Made by a program: the position numbers and the translations under genes
Part shown: piece by piece, positions 8,341-16,563 of the stretch
How positions within the stretch are numbered: position 1 is the first letter of the stretch
How the letters are laid out: each line of letters opens with the position of its first letter
The notes under the pieces: generated by a model
What the model was told of the DNA's origin: nothing
The model's database searches: none
The model's input: the letters and a program-made list of their open reading frames with translations, nothing else
DNA from: an uncultured Muribaculaceae bacterium
Lineage (GTDB): Bacteria; Bacteroidota; Bacteroidia; Bacteroidales; Muribaculaceae
Assembly (NCBI GenBank): GCA_910587425.1
Contig: CAJUKU010000022.1
Coordinates: 1 to 24,254 of the forward strand
Direction: 5' to 3'
DNA length: 24,254 nt

Positions 8341-8945
8341 TGCTTCAGTTCGTTAAGACGTGCGAGATACTTGCCAATGATGTCAAACTCGAGGTTCACG
8401 ACCGTGCCGGGCTTGATGCGGCAGAAGTTGGTGTGCTCCAGGGTGTAGGGTATGATCGCCACGCGGAATGAGTCGCGCTCCGAGTCGCAGACGGTGAGGC
8501 TGACGCCGTTGACCGTCACGGAGCCTTTCTCGACCGTCATGTAGCCTTTGGCGACAAGAGCGGGGTCGACATCGTAGCGGAATTTGAAGTAGTGACTGCC
8601 GTCGGCTTCCTCGACGCTCTCGCAGCGGGCGGTACAGTCGACGTGACCTTGCACGATATGTCCGTCCAGACGTCCGTTCATGAGCATGCTGCGCTCGAGG
8701 TTTACGAGGTCGCCTTCGCGGAGCAGCCCGAGGTTGCTGCGCTCAAGCGTCTCGCGTATTGCGGTGACTGTGTATGTACCGTCGCCGGGAATGCTTACGA
8801 CAGTCAGACAGACGCCATTGTGCGCCACCGACTGGTCGATGCGCAGCTCGTCGACAAACGGGCAGCGCACGGTGATATGGAGGTTGCCTCCGTCTTCGCG
8901 GAGCCCTACCACCTGTGCGGCTCCCTCAACTATACCTGAAAACAT
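8337..8945 (-). CDS. ribE: Riboflavin synthase alpha subunit
   Basis: The 202-residue product has the two tandem lumazine-binding halves of riboflavin synthase. The first begins with the diagnostic MFSGIVEG, and the second contains NGRLDGHIVQGHVDCTA, followed by a repeat of the SVTVNGVSLTVC strand. The enzyme dismutates two 6,7-dimethyl-8-ribityllumazine molecules into riboflavin and a pyrimidinedione. It is the first gene of the group ribE - DUF695 - yraN. No FMN riboswitch is apparent in the 122 bp upstream, and no clear -33/-7 pair was found there. The symbol follows the ribE convention for this subunit (ribC in some species). Confidence 0.95.
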   Translation of the reverse strand: MFSGIVEGAAQVVGLREDGGNLHITVRCPFVDELRIDQSVAHNGVCLTVVSIPGDGTYTVTAIRETLERSNLGLLREGDLVNLERSMLMNGRLDGHIVQGHVDCTARCESVEEADGSHYFKFRYDVDPALVAKGYMTVEKGSVTVNGVSLTVCDSERDSFRVAIIPYTLEHTNFCRIKPGTVVNLEFDIIGKYLARLNELKQ

Positions 8946-9067
8946 ATATGAATCGATTCAAATTAAACTTTACTACTCGTTCACGAATTACAATCCTGAA
9001 CAGATTCCGGATTCTCAAGATCAGACATTATACGACTACATATTGTAAAGATGCAAGTGTATAATCA

Positions 9068-9373
9068 TCAGCCATATATCAATTGCTTTGTTTTATTGAC
9101 ACTGGCGATGAAGTACTTGTTTCTGAGTCCTCGCTCCTCTATCAGATCAACTTTCCGTCCGAAAAGCGATTCAAGAGAATCACGGAAATCAAAGAAATTC
9201 CTGACATAATCAAATTTAGAATGGTCAACAGGCTCAAAATCGACAAGCAGATCCACGTCGCTCTCGTCATTGAACCGGTCGGTAAGTATAGATCCAAACA
9301 CAGAAAGAGTCTTAACCTTATGCTTACTGCAAAGGTCAAATATCCGTTGTAGATTTATTTCTATGAGTTTCAT
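9068..9373 (-). CDS. MNT-type nucleotidyltransferase domain protein, orphan
   Basis: The 101-residue product starting at the ATG at 9373 is a minimal nucleotidyltransferase. It has TLSVFGSILTDRFNDESDVDLLVDF (the GS motif followed by DxD), and a later KVDLIEE strand supplies the third acidic position. This is the MntA-like family: many members are antitoxins that AMPylate a HEPN toxin, others have unknown roles. The usual ARG after GS is replaced by ILT. No HEPN partner gene follows: the next 122 bp downstream are non-coding before ribE. The start at 9373 was preferred over an in-frame ATG at 9409 because the -7 element at 9396-9403 lies between them. An ORF longer than this in the same frame is an out-of-frame shadow of the upstream aminotransferase. 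Confidence 0.85.
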   Translation of the reverse strand: MKLIEINLQRIFDLCSKHKVKTLSVFGSILTDRFNDESDVDLLVDFEPVDHSKFDYVRNFFDFRDSLESLFGRKVDLIEERGLRNKYFIASVNKTKQLIYG

Positions 9374-9395
9374 CACGTCAGGGAATGTGCATGTG

Positions 9396-9403
9396 CAAAG
9401 ATA
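9396..9403 (-). promoter_or_regulatory. Candidate -7 element for the MNT gene
   Basis: TATCTTTG on the minus strand matches TAnnTTTG and is followed by GC, as is usual. It lies about 22 bp before the ATG at 9373, leaving a very short leader. No good -33 TTTG lies 19-21 bp upstream. Confidence 0.4.
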
Positions 9404-9447
9404 GCACATTTCGGTGATATAGTAACGTGCGGGGCGGCAAAAACGTT

Positions 9448-10581
9448 TCAGCGGAGTGGGAAGGCATTGATCGCGGCGGCGACGGCTGAGGCGGTAGCCG
9501 CTGTGGCGGGGGCACCTATTGGGAGGCTCAGAATGGAGCCGGCAAGACGTTCGGCTACGGGCAGAGAGCGACGTGCGGCACCGGCAAAGGGTGTCTGGCG
9601 GTGGACAGGAACCGGGTAGTGGACATCGGTGGCGATTCCGCAGCCGAGGAGATGTGCCTGCAGAGCGTCGCGCACGGACGCACCGCCGGAATTGCGGCGC
9701 GGCTGACGCAGCGTGACTACAAACTGGTGCCATACGTGTGCCGATGGGTCGTCGGGGAGCTGCGGAAGCTCAACGAGAGGATGGGCAACCAGTGCGTGAT
9801 ATGTCGCAGCGATTGCGCGACGGCGGCGATTCTCCTCCGCAAGCGCGGGGAGCTTTACCCGCAGCATAGCCGCCTGGATCGGGTCGAGGCGGCAGTTGTA
9901 GCCGGCGAGGGTGTATGAGTTGCGCGCGGAGGCTCCATAGTTGGCAAGGGAGCGCACGGTGCGTGCAAGATCGGGGTCGGATGTGACGACAGCCCCGGCA
10001 TCGCCGAGTGCGCCGAGGTTTTTGGTAGGATAGAATGAGAATGCAGCCGCGACACCTACCCGCCCGACACCGGTGGCACCGATAGCCTGGGCGGCGTCCT
10101 CAACAATCAGCAAAGAATGGCGCTGTGCCAGCTGCAGCAGCGATGGATCGGCGCAGACACGTCCGTAGAGATGCACCGGCAGTATGGCACGTGTGCGCTG
10201 TGTGATGAGTGGCTCCACGGTGTCGGCGGTAAGGAGCATAGTGTGCGGATCGACGTCGGTTGCCACAGGCGTGAGCCCCGCCTGACGTATGGCGAGCGCA
10301 GTGGCGATGAATGTGTTTGTGGGGAATATGACTTCGTCGCCCGGATCGAGCCGCCCGAGCTCTATGAGCGCAAGCAGTATGAGCCGCAGAGCGTCGAGTC
10401 CGTTGCTGACACCGACACAACAGTCGGTGCCGCAGAGAGTTGCGATCTCGCGCTCCAGAGCCTCGACTTCGGCTCCTCCGATATAGCAACCGCCACGGAT
10501 CACACGTGCGGCGGCTGCGATCAGTTGGTCGGCGAATGGAGCGTTGGCGTCGGCAAGCGACAGAAATGGGTGCTGTGTCAT
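9448..10581 (-). CDS. DegT/DnrJ/EryC1/StrS sugar aminotransferase (FdtB/QdtB-like)
   Basis: This 377-residue PLP enzyme shows the family pattern: VGVSNGLDALRL near 56, DEVIFPTNTFIAT near 82, the IVEDAAQAIGA aspartate (Asp162), and the PLP lysine in FYPTKNLGALGDAGA (Lys187). GYNCRLDPIQAAMLRVKL follows. The FYPxKNLGALGDAG form is typical of aminotransferases acting on nucleotide-linked 3-keto-6-deoxy sugars (FdtB, QdtB). With the upstream ketoisomerase it would make a dTDP-3-amino-3,6-dideoxyhexose for surface glycans. Whether the product is Fuc3N, Qui3N or another isomer cannot be told from sequence. The start codon overlaps the upstream stop by four bases. The C-terminus is Ala-rich. Confidence 0.9.
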   Translation of the reverse strand: MTQHPFLSLADANAPFADQLIAAAARVIRGGCYIGGAEVEALEREIATLCGTDCCVGVSNGLDALRLILLALIELGRLDPGDEVIFPTNTFIATALAIRQAGLTPVATDVDPHTMLLTADTVEPLITQRTRAILPVHLYGRVCADPSLLQLAQRHSLLIVEDAAQAIGATGVGRVGVAAAFSFYPTKNLGALGDAGAVVTSDPDLARTVRSLANYGASARNSYTLAGYNCRLDPIQAAMLRVKLPALAEENRRRRAIAATYHALVAHPLVELPQLPDDPSAHVWHQFVVTLRQPRRNSGGASVRDALQAHLLGCGIATDVHYPVPVHRQTPFAGAARRSLPVAERLAGSILSLPIGAPATAATASAVAAAINAFPLR

Positions 10582-11210
10582 GTCGTTCTGCGGGTATAAG
10601 CGGGTAACTTAATGCGGCTGAGGGCTTCGAAGCGACGACGTGAGCGCACGTAGTCGGCAGCGTCGTAGTCGGTGGAGCTCATAGCCATACAGATTGTGCC
10701 GGGGGCGAATCGGTCGAGCTCACGCCAGATGCCGGGGGGAATGTAGAGCGCCTCGCCAGGTGAGGTGAGCGTGACGGCACGGCGGTGGTGTCCGTCGTCG
10801 AGCAGCGTGCGGAAACTGCCCGCGAGTGGGAGAAGCAGCCGATGTTCGGCAAAATGGGAGTGTCCGCCTCGCATTGCTCCGGCGGGAGTGGCATAAATAT
10901 AGTATATGCGGCGGACTGGGAATGGGGCTGCGGCACTCACGAGTGCTCCGACAGCCGTTGGCTGAGGGGTGATAACACATTGATCGACGCGGGCACGGCG
11001 GTGGGCACCGCGCAACGGAGCCACCACGCATGGCTCACCGCTACCCTGCTCCGCCGGACGGAGACAGATGCACAGCCGCGAATTTATAACGCGGCTCTCG
11101 CCGGATTCCACCACCATGACTGTCCGTGGATCGGATGACAGATCTATAATGGCAGCAACGCCCTGAATCTCAACGTCGTCGGCACTACCCCACTCAACGC
11201 GCGCGGGCAC
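10578..11210 (-). CDS. FdtA/QdtA (WxcM-like) dTDP-sugar 3,4-ketoisomerase with atypical N-terminus
   Basis: The C-terminal ~120 residues are a clear cupin of the FdtA/WxcM family: RRIYYIYATPAGAMRGGHSHFAEH with the catalytic His-x-His, then GSFRTLLDDG, GEALYIPPGIWRELDRF and SSTDYDAADYVR. This family isomerises dTDP-4-keto-6-deoxyglucose to the 3-keto sugar that the neighbouring aminotransferase uses. The first normal start in frame is GTG at 11210. However, the frame stays open to a TGA at 11325-11327, and residues encoded at 11211-11285 (TLQIPTAVDRRGNLAFLQQG, then APLPF) match the conserved N-terminus of FdtA. The true start is therefore probably upstream, perhaps ATT at 11291-11289, or the start codon is lost. 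About 75 extra residues separate this N-terminus from a second one (PTAV...PFPVRRIYYIY), suggesting a partial duplication. It is coupled to the next gene by a 4-nt overlap. Confidence 0.8.
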   Translation of the reverse strand: MPARVEWGSADDVEIQGVAAIIDLSSDPRTVMVVESGESRVINSRLCICLRPAEQGSGEPCVVAPLRGAHRRARVDQCVITPQPTAVGALVSAAAPFPVRRIYYIYATPAGAMRGGHSHFAEHRLLLPLAGSFRTLLDDGHHRRAVTLTSPGEALYIPPGIWRELDRFAPGTICMAMSSTDYDAADYVRSRRRFEALSRIKLPAYTRRTT

Positions 11211-11629
11211 AAACGGCAGTGGCGCGCCTTGTTGCAGAAACGCCAGATTGCCGCGACGGTCGACGGCGGTGGGTATTTGGAGCGTAAGAATATTAACTGT
11301 TTTTAGAGCGTTATTGTATTTAAATCATTTATTTACTGAGTGGAATTTGGATTATATCTAATTTATATTGAGATCTTTTTTGGTGCTTTTCCCAATTTTC
11401 ATCGGTCACGATGCCCGCATCGCTCCCTCTTCAAATTGTAAAAACCGCTCAAAAAATTCTCTCAATCTAAATTGATTTAAATTCAAACACACTCTTAATT
11501 TCACGCAATTTTAATGAAAAACGGCAGCCGGGCGGGGGTTATTGTGTAAAAAGAGTTAGAGTATGCAAAAACGGGGCAACCCTATCGGCACGGGAAGCGT
11601 TAGAGCAGACGAAAGTTCATTCAACCAAA
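11211..11629. other. Divergent intergenic region upstream of fdtA-like and ompA genes
   Basis: The left part (11211 to about 11300) looks coding for the conserved N-terminus of the FdtA-like protein but lacks ATG, GTG or TTG. The remainder is AT-rich, with no ORF, RNA gene or long repeat that I can support. I found no convincing TTTG/TAnnTTTG pair for either gene, although ATTGTG near 11542 and TTAGAGTATG near 11556 are weak candidates for ompA. Confidence 0.6.
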
Positions 11630-12772
11630 ATGAGAGAAATGAAGAAAATCTTACTAATTTTAGCCGTTGCCGCCGGCGTAGCCACGGCACAGGCACAGGA
11701 TGCCCTCCGCGCCACCGGAATCGGTTCTAACTGGTCGCTCGGCATCGACGGAGGTGTAACCACTCCGCTTAAAAACCATTCGTTCTTCGGGGCAATGCGT
11801 CCTATGGTAGGACTGCATGCCGCCAAACAGATTTCGCCTGTGTTCGGGCTCGGTATCGAGGGCGTGTTCGGGATAAACACATCATCATGGGGCTTCGGTC
11901 CGAGAAGCTCGACAGCGTTCGACAACTCTTACTTAGGCGTCTATGGAACAGTCAACCTGTTCAATCTCTTCGGGGGATACGTGACTGAGCAACGCGTGTT
12001 TGACATGGATGTTGTCGCAGGCGCCGGCTGGGGACACGACTACGTGAACAAGGCTGCGGGCGACTATCACAACTATTTCGCCACCAAGGCAGGTCTTAAT
12101 TTCAATTTCCACCCGATGGAACAGCTCACCGTCTCAGTAAAGCCTTACGTCGCATGGGACATGAGTGACTCCAAGGTGCGCTTCGCATCGGCTTCGTACA
12201 ACGCCAACCACGCGACTTTCAATGTACTCGTGGGTGTGACCTACAATTTCGGTCCCGGCTTTGAGGCTGTCCGCGAATACAACCAGGCTGAGGTCGATGC
12301 CCTCAACGCACAGGTCAACGCACTCCGCGCCGATGTCGACGCCGCCACACTCGCAGCTGCCGCATCGCAGGCTGAGGCTGCCGACCTTGCACTCGCCCTC
12401 GACTCCTGCATGAACCAGAAGCCGCAGGTAGTGAAAGAGGTGAGCACCAATCTCGAGAGCGTGCGCTACGTGTTCTTCCGCATTGGCTCGTCGAAGATCA
12501 CTTCCGACCAGATGCCTAACGTGGAGATGATCGCCGACTACCTGAAGCATCATCCGGACAGCAAGGTTGTGGTCAAGGGCTACGCCTCGCAGGATGGTAA
12601 TGAGGAATTCAACATCAAACTTGCCGCCGCACGCGCAGAGTCTGTACGCGACGCCCTCATCAAGAAATACGGCATCAAGGCATCACGCATATCTGCCGAG
12701 GGTCAGGGTATCGGACACATGTTCAGCGAGGAATCGTGGAACCGCGTATCGATCTGCACCATCGACGACTGA
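11630..12772 (+). CDS. OmpA family outer-membrane protein
   Basis: The 380-residue product has a signal peptide (MKKILLILAVAAGVATAQAQ). It is followed by a small beta-barrel-like domain of about 200 residues with alternating aromatic and glycine-rich strands (WSLGIDGGVTTPL, LGVYGTVNLFNLFGGY, TFNVLVGVTYNFG). An Ala-rich helical or coiled-coil stretch (about 222-262, AEVDALNAQVNALRADVDAA) links this to a C-terminal OmpA peptidoglycan-binding domain with KVVVKGYASQDGNEEFN and AAARAESVRDAL. It probably anchors the outer membrane to the cell wall. An alternative start nine bases downstream (ATG at 11639) removes three residues and puts the signal peptide directly at the N-terminus; it is equally plausible. 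A strong terminator follows. Confidence 0.93.
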   Translation: MREMKKILLILAVAAGVATAQAQDALRATGIGSNWSLGIDGGVTTPLKNHSFFGAMRPMVGLHAAKQISPVFGLGIEGVFGINTSSWGFGPRSSTAFDNSYLGVYGTVNLFNLFGGYVTEQRVFDMDVVAGAGWGHDYVNKAAGDYHNYFATKAGLNFNFHPMEQLTVSVKPYVAWDMSDSKVRFASASYNANHATFNVLVGVTYNFGPGFEAVREYNQAEVDALNAQVNALRADVDAATLAAAASQAEAADLALALDSCMNQKPQVVKEVSTNLESVRYVFFRIGSSKITSDQMPNVEMIADYLKHHPDSKVVVKGYASQDGNEEFNIKLAAARAESVRDALIKKYGIKASRISAEGQGIGHMFSEESWNRVSICTIDD

Positions 12773-12819
12773 TCAGACTGACAACCAGAAATCAGCTCTC
12801 CAACTGATAATGAAATAGA

Positions 12820-12856
12820 AATCCGGGGCTCGCACGACCGCGAACCCCGGATTTTT
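12820..12856 (+). terminator. Intrinsic terminator of ompA, possibly bidirectional
   Basis: ATCCGGGG (12821-12828) pairs with CCCCGGAT (12845-12852), the stem continues through TCGC/GCGA-type pairs after one mismatch, and TTTTT follows. The reverse strand has a weaker T-rich tail, so it may also stop guaA transcription. Confidence 0.85.
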
Positions 12857-12877
12857 CATATCATACAGTGAGCGGAA

Positions 12878-14401
12878 TCATTCCCACTCGATGGTTGCCG
12901 GCGGCTTGGAGGAGATGTCGTAGGTGACGCGGTTGACGCCGCGCACTTTGTTGATGATTTTGTTGGAGACCTCGGCGAGGAACTCATAGGGGAGGTGCGC
13001 CCAGTCGGCGGTCATGGCATCGGTCGATGTCACGGCGCGGAGTGCCACGGCACGCTCGTAGGTACGCTCATCGCCCATCACGCCAACGCTCTGCACGGGG
13101 AGCAGGATAGCTCCCGCCTGCCATACGGAGTCGTAGAGACCATGGTCGCGCAGCCCCTGGATGAATATGTGGTCAGCCTCCTGGAGGATAGCCACTTTCT
13201 CGGGGGTGATGTCACCGAGAATACGCACCGCGAGTCCGGGACCGGGGAAGGGGTGGCGTGTGATAAGATGCTCAGGCATGCCGAGCTCACGACCTACGGC
13301 ACGCACCTCGTCCTTGAAGAGGAGACGCAGCGGCTCTACGAGACGCAGGTTCATCTTCTCCGGCAGACCGCCCACATTGTGGTGGCTCTTGATAGTGGTT
13401 CCGGTGATCGACAGCGACTCTATGCAGTCGGGGTAAATAGTGCCCTGACCGAGCCAGCGCACGTCGGTGAGCTTGTGTGCCTCCTGATCGAACACGTCGA
13501 TGAAGCCTTTGCCTATGATCTTGCGCTTGCGTTCGGGATCGGTCACTCCGGCGAGCTCGCTGAAGAATTTAGCTGAGGCATCGACGCCTATCACGTTAAG
13601 ACCGAGACCTTCGTAGTCGCGGAGCACATCGGAAAACTCGTTCTTGCGGAGCATGCCGTGATCCACGAATATACATGTGAGGTTCTTGCCAATGGCACGG
13701 TTGAGCAGCACAGCAGCAACCGATGAGTCGACACCTCCGGAGAGTCCGAGAACGACCTTGTCGTCGCCGAGCATTTCCTTGAGCTCGCGCACAGTCGACT
13801 CGATGAACGATGCGGCACTCCAGTCGCAACGGGAGCCGCAGATGCCGCACACGAAGTTGCGCAGCAGCTCCATGCCGCATTCGCTATGGTACACCTCGGG
13901 ATGGAACTGTACACCCCACGACTGCTCGCCCTCGACACGGTAGGCAGCAACTGGCACCTGCTGGGTGGACGCCACGATGCGGAAGCCTTCGGGGAGTGAG
14001 GTGATGGTGTCGCCATGGCTCATCCACACCTGCGATCCCACAGCGATGCCAGCCATCAGAGGATCGGCGGCATCGATCGAGGTGAGACGCGCACGACCAT
14101 ACTCGCGTGAGTCGGCTGGCTCGACAGTCCCGCCATTGGTGTAGGCTAGGAACTGCGCTCCGTAGCAAATACCGAGGAGCGGGTAGCGGCGGCGTATTTC
14201 AGCGAGCTCGGTGCGGAAAGCCTTGTCGTCGTAGACGGAGAAGGGGGATCCGGAGAGGATGACACCGATCACGGAAGGATCGTCGGCGGGAAACTTATTG
14301 TAGGGGACTATCTCGCAATATGTGTTGAGTTCGCGGACACGGCGGCCGATGAGCTGCGTGGTCTGCGACCCGAAGTCGAGTATGATTATTTTCTCCTGCA
14401 T
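12878..14401 (-). CDS. guaA: GMP synthase (glutamine-hydrolysing)
   Basis: The 507-residue protein has both halves of GuaA. An N-terminal class I glutamine amidotransferase holds the nucleophile Cys79 in GICYGAQ and the His167/Glu169 pair in QFHPEVYHSE. A C-terminal ATP-pyrophosphatase domain has the SGGVDSS loop at 221-227 and VDHGMLRKNE, and the protein ends with the dimerisation segment NRVTYDISSKPPATIEWE. It converts XMP to GMP with ammonia from glutamine. The start at 14401 gives the standard MQEKIIILDFGSQTTQLI terminus. It lies 33 bp downstream of tkt on the same strand, so the two probably share a transcript. Confidence 0.98.
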   Translation of the reverse strand: MQEKIIILDFGSQTTQLIGRRVRELNTYCEIVPYNKFPADDPSVIGVILSGSPFSVYDDKAFRTELAEIRRRYPLLGICYGAQFLAYTNGGTVEPADSREYGRARLTSIDAADPLMAGIAVGSQVWMSHGDTITSLPEGFRIVASTQQVPVAAYRVEGEQSWGVQFHPEVYHSECGMELLRNFVCGICGSRCDWSAASFIESTVRELKEMLGDDKVVLGLSGGVDSSVAAVLLNRAIGKNLTCIFVDHGMLRKNEFSDVLRDYEGLGLNVIGVDASAKFFSELAGVTDPERKRKIIGKGFIDVFDQEAHKLTDVRWLGQGTIYPDCIESLSITGTTIKSHHNVGGLPEKMNLRLVEPLRLLFKDEVRAVGRELGMPEHLITRHPFPGPGLAVRILGDITPEKVAILQEADHIFIQGLRDHGLYDSVWQAGAILLPVQSVGVMGDERTYERAVALRAVTSTDAMTADWAHLPYEFLAEVSNKIINKVRGVNRVTYDISSKPPATIEWE

Positions 14402-14434
14402 TGTGATGCTTGATTGGTGGGGATTAGGCTAATT

Positions 14435-16465
14435 TCAGGCTCCGATGAAGCTCTTGACGCGCTGAAGCACGGCGTCGGGGGTGAATCCGAATTTTTCGTC
14501 GAGCACCTTGTAGGGCGCCGATGCTCCGAAACGGTCGAGACCGTAAACCTCGCCCCACGGTCCTACGACCTCGCGCAGAGTAGAGGGGAGACCGGCGGTG
14601 AGACCGAATGTCGGGGTGCCTTCGGGGATAACGCTGCGGCGATACTCGGCGTCCTGGTCAAGGAAGAGACCGAGAGAGGGCACGGAAACCACGCGGGCAC
14701 CGATGCCTTCTGCCTCAAGGAGCGTTGCCACCTCGCAGAGAAGCGACACTTCGGAACCGTTGCCTACGAGCGTTACGCGCGGCGAGGGGGTGTCGATGAC
14801 CACATAGCCGCCGCGGCGTGTACCCTCGGCTTCGGTATAGCGGTCGTCGGTGACGCTCGGCAGATCCTTCACATCCTGACGGGTGAGGATGAGCGCCGTG
14901 GGGGTGGTCTTGTTGTTCATCGCCATCTCCCATGCGATTGTTGTCTCGGCACTGTCGGCGGGACGGAGCACGAGCATGGAGCGCTGTCCGTTGAGGTTGT
15001 GTATCTGTTCGAGCAGACGGATCTGAGCCTCCTGCTCGATAGGTTCATGAGTGGGACCGTCTTCACCGACACGGAAAGCGTCGTGAGTCCAGACATATTT
15101 CACCGGGAGCTGCATGAGCGCCGCCATGCGCACGGCGGGTTTCATGTAGTCGGAGAATACGAAGAATGTTCCGCAAGCGGCGATGAGACCTCCGTGGAGA
15201 GCGATACCGTTCATCACTGAAGCCATGGTGAGCTCGGCAACACCTGCATGGAGGAACGCCCCGCTGAAATCGCCGGGTGCGAGCGCGCCTGTCTGCTTGA
15301 GGAATGCCTCGGTCTTGTCGGAGTTGGCGAGGTCGGCTGAAGATACGATCATGTTCTTCACCTTGCGTCCGAGCTCAGCGAGCACATCGGCTGATGCCGT
15401 GCGGGTTGCCACGTCGGCTTTGTGGACGATAGCGCGGTAGTCGATCTCCGGAAGACGTCCGGCAATGAAATCACGCAGCTGTGCCGCTTTCTCCGGATTG
15501 GCGGCAGCCCATTCAGCCTCCTCACGGCGACGGGCGGCGACAATCGTGCGGAGCTGCGCTGTGCGCTCGGCATAGAGTTCGGCGACTTCCGGACGGATAA
15601 CCCAAGGATTCTCAGGATCACCGCCGAGATTGCGTATTGTCGCGGGCACATCGGCTCCGCTCTTGCTGAGCGGCTGTCCGTGAGTGCTGCACTGCCCCTC
15701 GAAGCATGCACCGTCGGCTGTCAGACAGCCTTTGCCCATCACGGTGTTGCCGATGATGAGGGTGGGACGCTCCTTCTCAGCGCAAGCCTCGGTGAGGGCT
15801 GCGGCGATCTGCTCGGGGTCGTTGCCGTCGATCTCGATCACGCGCCATCCCCATGCGCGGTACTTGGCGGCGTAGTCCTCGCAATCGACAGCGTCGACAT
15901 CAGTCGAGAGCTGCACCTTGTTGCTGTCGTAGAACATTATGAGGTTGGAGAGACGGAGGAATCCGGCGATACGTCCGGCACCCTGCGAGATCTCCTCCTG
16001 GATGCCGCCGTCGGAAATGAATGCGTATGTCTTGTGTGAGATCCACTCGCCGAAACGTGCCGCGAGGAAACGCTCGGCTATAGCCGCGCCGACAGCCATT
16101 GTGTGCCCCTGACCGAGAGGTCCCGATGTGTTCTCGACACCATGTGCGGGGTCGAGCTCGGGATGCCCCGGGGTTATGCTCCCCCACTGGCGGAACTGCT
16201 GCAGCTCAGCCATGGTGTAGCGTCCAGTAAGGGCGAGCACGCTGTAAAGCATGGGCGACATGTGTCCGGGATCGAGGAAAAAGCGGTCGCGTGCGATCCA
16301 CTGCGGGTCGTCAGGATCCAGAGTCATAAACTGCGAGTAGAGCACGTTGACGAAATCAGCTCCGCCCATGGCTCCGCCGGGGTGTCCGGATTTAGCCTTT
16401 TCAACCATTGCGGCAGTCAGCACCCTGATATTGTCGGCAGCTGAAATCATTCTTTTTCTATCCAT
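14435..16465 (-). CDS. tkt: Transketolase
   Basis: This full-length 676-residue transketolase moves two-carbon units between sugar phosphates in the pentose phosphate pathway. Visible motifs are KSGHPGGAMGGAD and DPGHMSPMLYS at the N-terminus, GPLGQGHTMAVGAAIAE, the thiamine-diphosphate/metal region (FISDGGIQEE then FYDSNKVQL), the catalytic-glutamate region GVAELTMASVMNGIALHGG, and the pyrimidine-domain HDAFRVGEDGPTHEPIEQ. The C-terminus (GPWGEVYGLDRFGASAP) is typical of the family. The GVAELTMA variant of the REHAM motif resembles Bacteroidales transketolases. A -7 promoter element lies 37 bp upstream, and guaA follows closely. Confidence 0.97.
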   Translation of the reverse strand: MDRKRMISAADNIRVLTAAMVEKAKSGHPGGAMGGADFVNVLYSQFMTLDPDDPQWIARDRFFLDPGHMSPMLYSVLALTGRYTMAELQQFRQWGSITPGHPELDPAHGVENTSGPLGQGHTMAVGAAIAERFLAARFGEWISHKTYAFISDGGIQEEISQGAGRIAGFLRLSNLIMFYDSNKVQLSTDVDAVDCEDYAAKYRAWGWRVIEIDGNDPEQIAAALTEACAEKERPTLIIGNTVMGKGCLTADGACFEGQCSTHGQPLSKSGADVPATIRNLGGDPENPWVIRPEVAELYAERTAQLRTIVAARRREEAEWAAANPEKAAQLRDFIAGRLPEIDYRAIVHKADVATRTASADVLAELGRKVKNMIVSSADLANSDKTEAFLKQTGALAPGDFSGAFLHAGVAELTMASVMNGIALHGGLIAACGTFFVFSDYMKPAVRMAALMQLPVKYVWTHDAFRVGEDGPTHEPIEQEAQIRLLEQIHNLNGQRSMLVLRPADSAETTIAWEMAMNNKTTPTALILTRQDVKDLPSVTDDRYTEAEGTRRGGYVVIDTPSPRVTLVGNGSEVSLLCEVATLLEAEGIGARVVSVPSLGLFLDQDAEYRRSVIPEGTPTFGLTAGLPSTLREVVGPWGEVYGLDRFGASAPYKVLDEKFGFTPDAVLQRVKSFIGA

Positions 16466-16501
16466 ACGTGTATGTGATGTGGTGAATATTCAATTATGTT
16501 G

Positions 16502-16509
16502 CAAAAGTA
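16502..16509 (-). promoter_or_regulatory. Candidate -7 element for tkt-guaA
   Basis: TACTTTTG on the minus strand, followed by CAAC, matches TAnnTTTG. TTGC about 19 nt upstream is a partial -33 match. The distance to the tkt start is about 36 bp. Confidence 0.5.
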
Positions 16510-16563
16510 CGCAAAGCGCGGCACTCCTGCAAGCGAAACAAGCTATCGCCGGAATTTTTCCGC

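Noticed and set aside
7657..8448. 263-codon plus-strand ORF opposite yraN and the DUF695 gene
   Set aside because: It overlaps two genes with recognisable families on the other strand and looks like a codon-bias shadow.
8946..9067. FMN riboswitch upstream of ribE
   Set aside because: The region is short and AT-rich and lacks the conserved junction motifs of the FMN aptamer.
9410..9733. N-terminal extension of the MNT reading frame up to 9733
   Set aside because: Arg/Cys/Pro-rich sequence out of frame with the real aminotransferase; the -7 element and the ATG at 9373 mark the true start.
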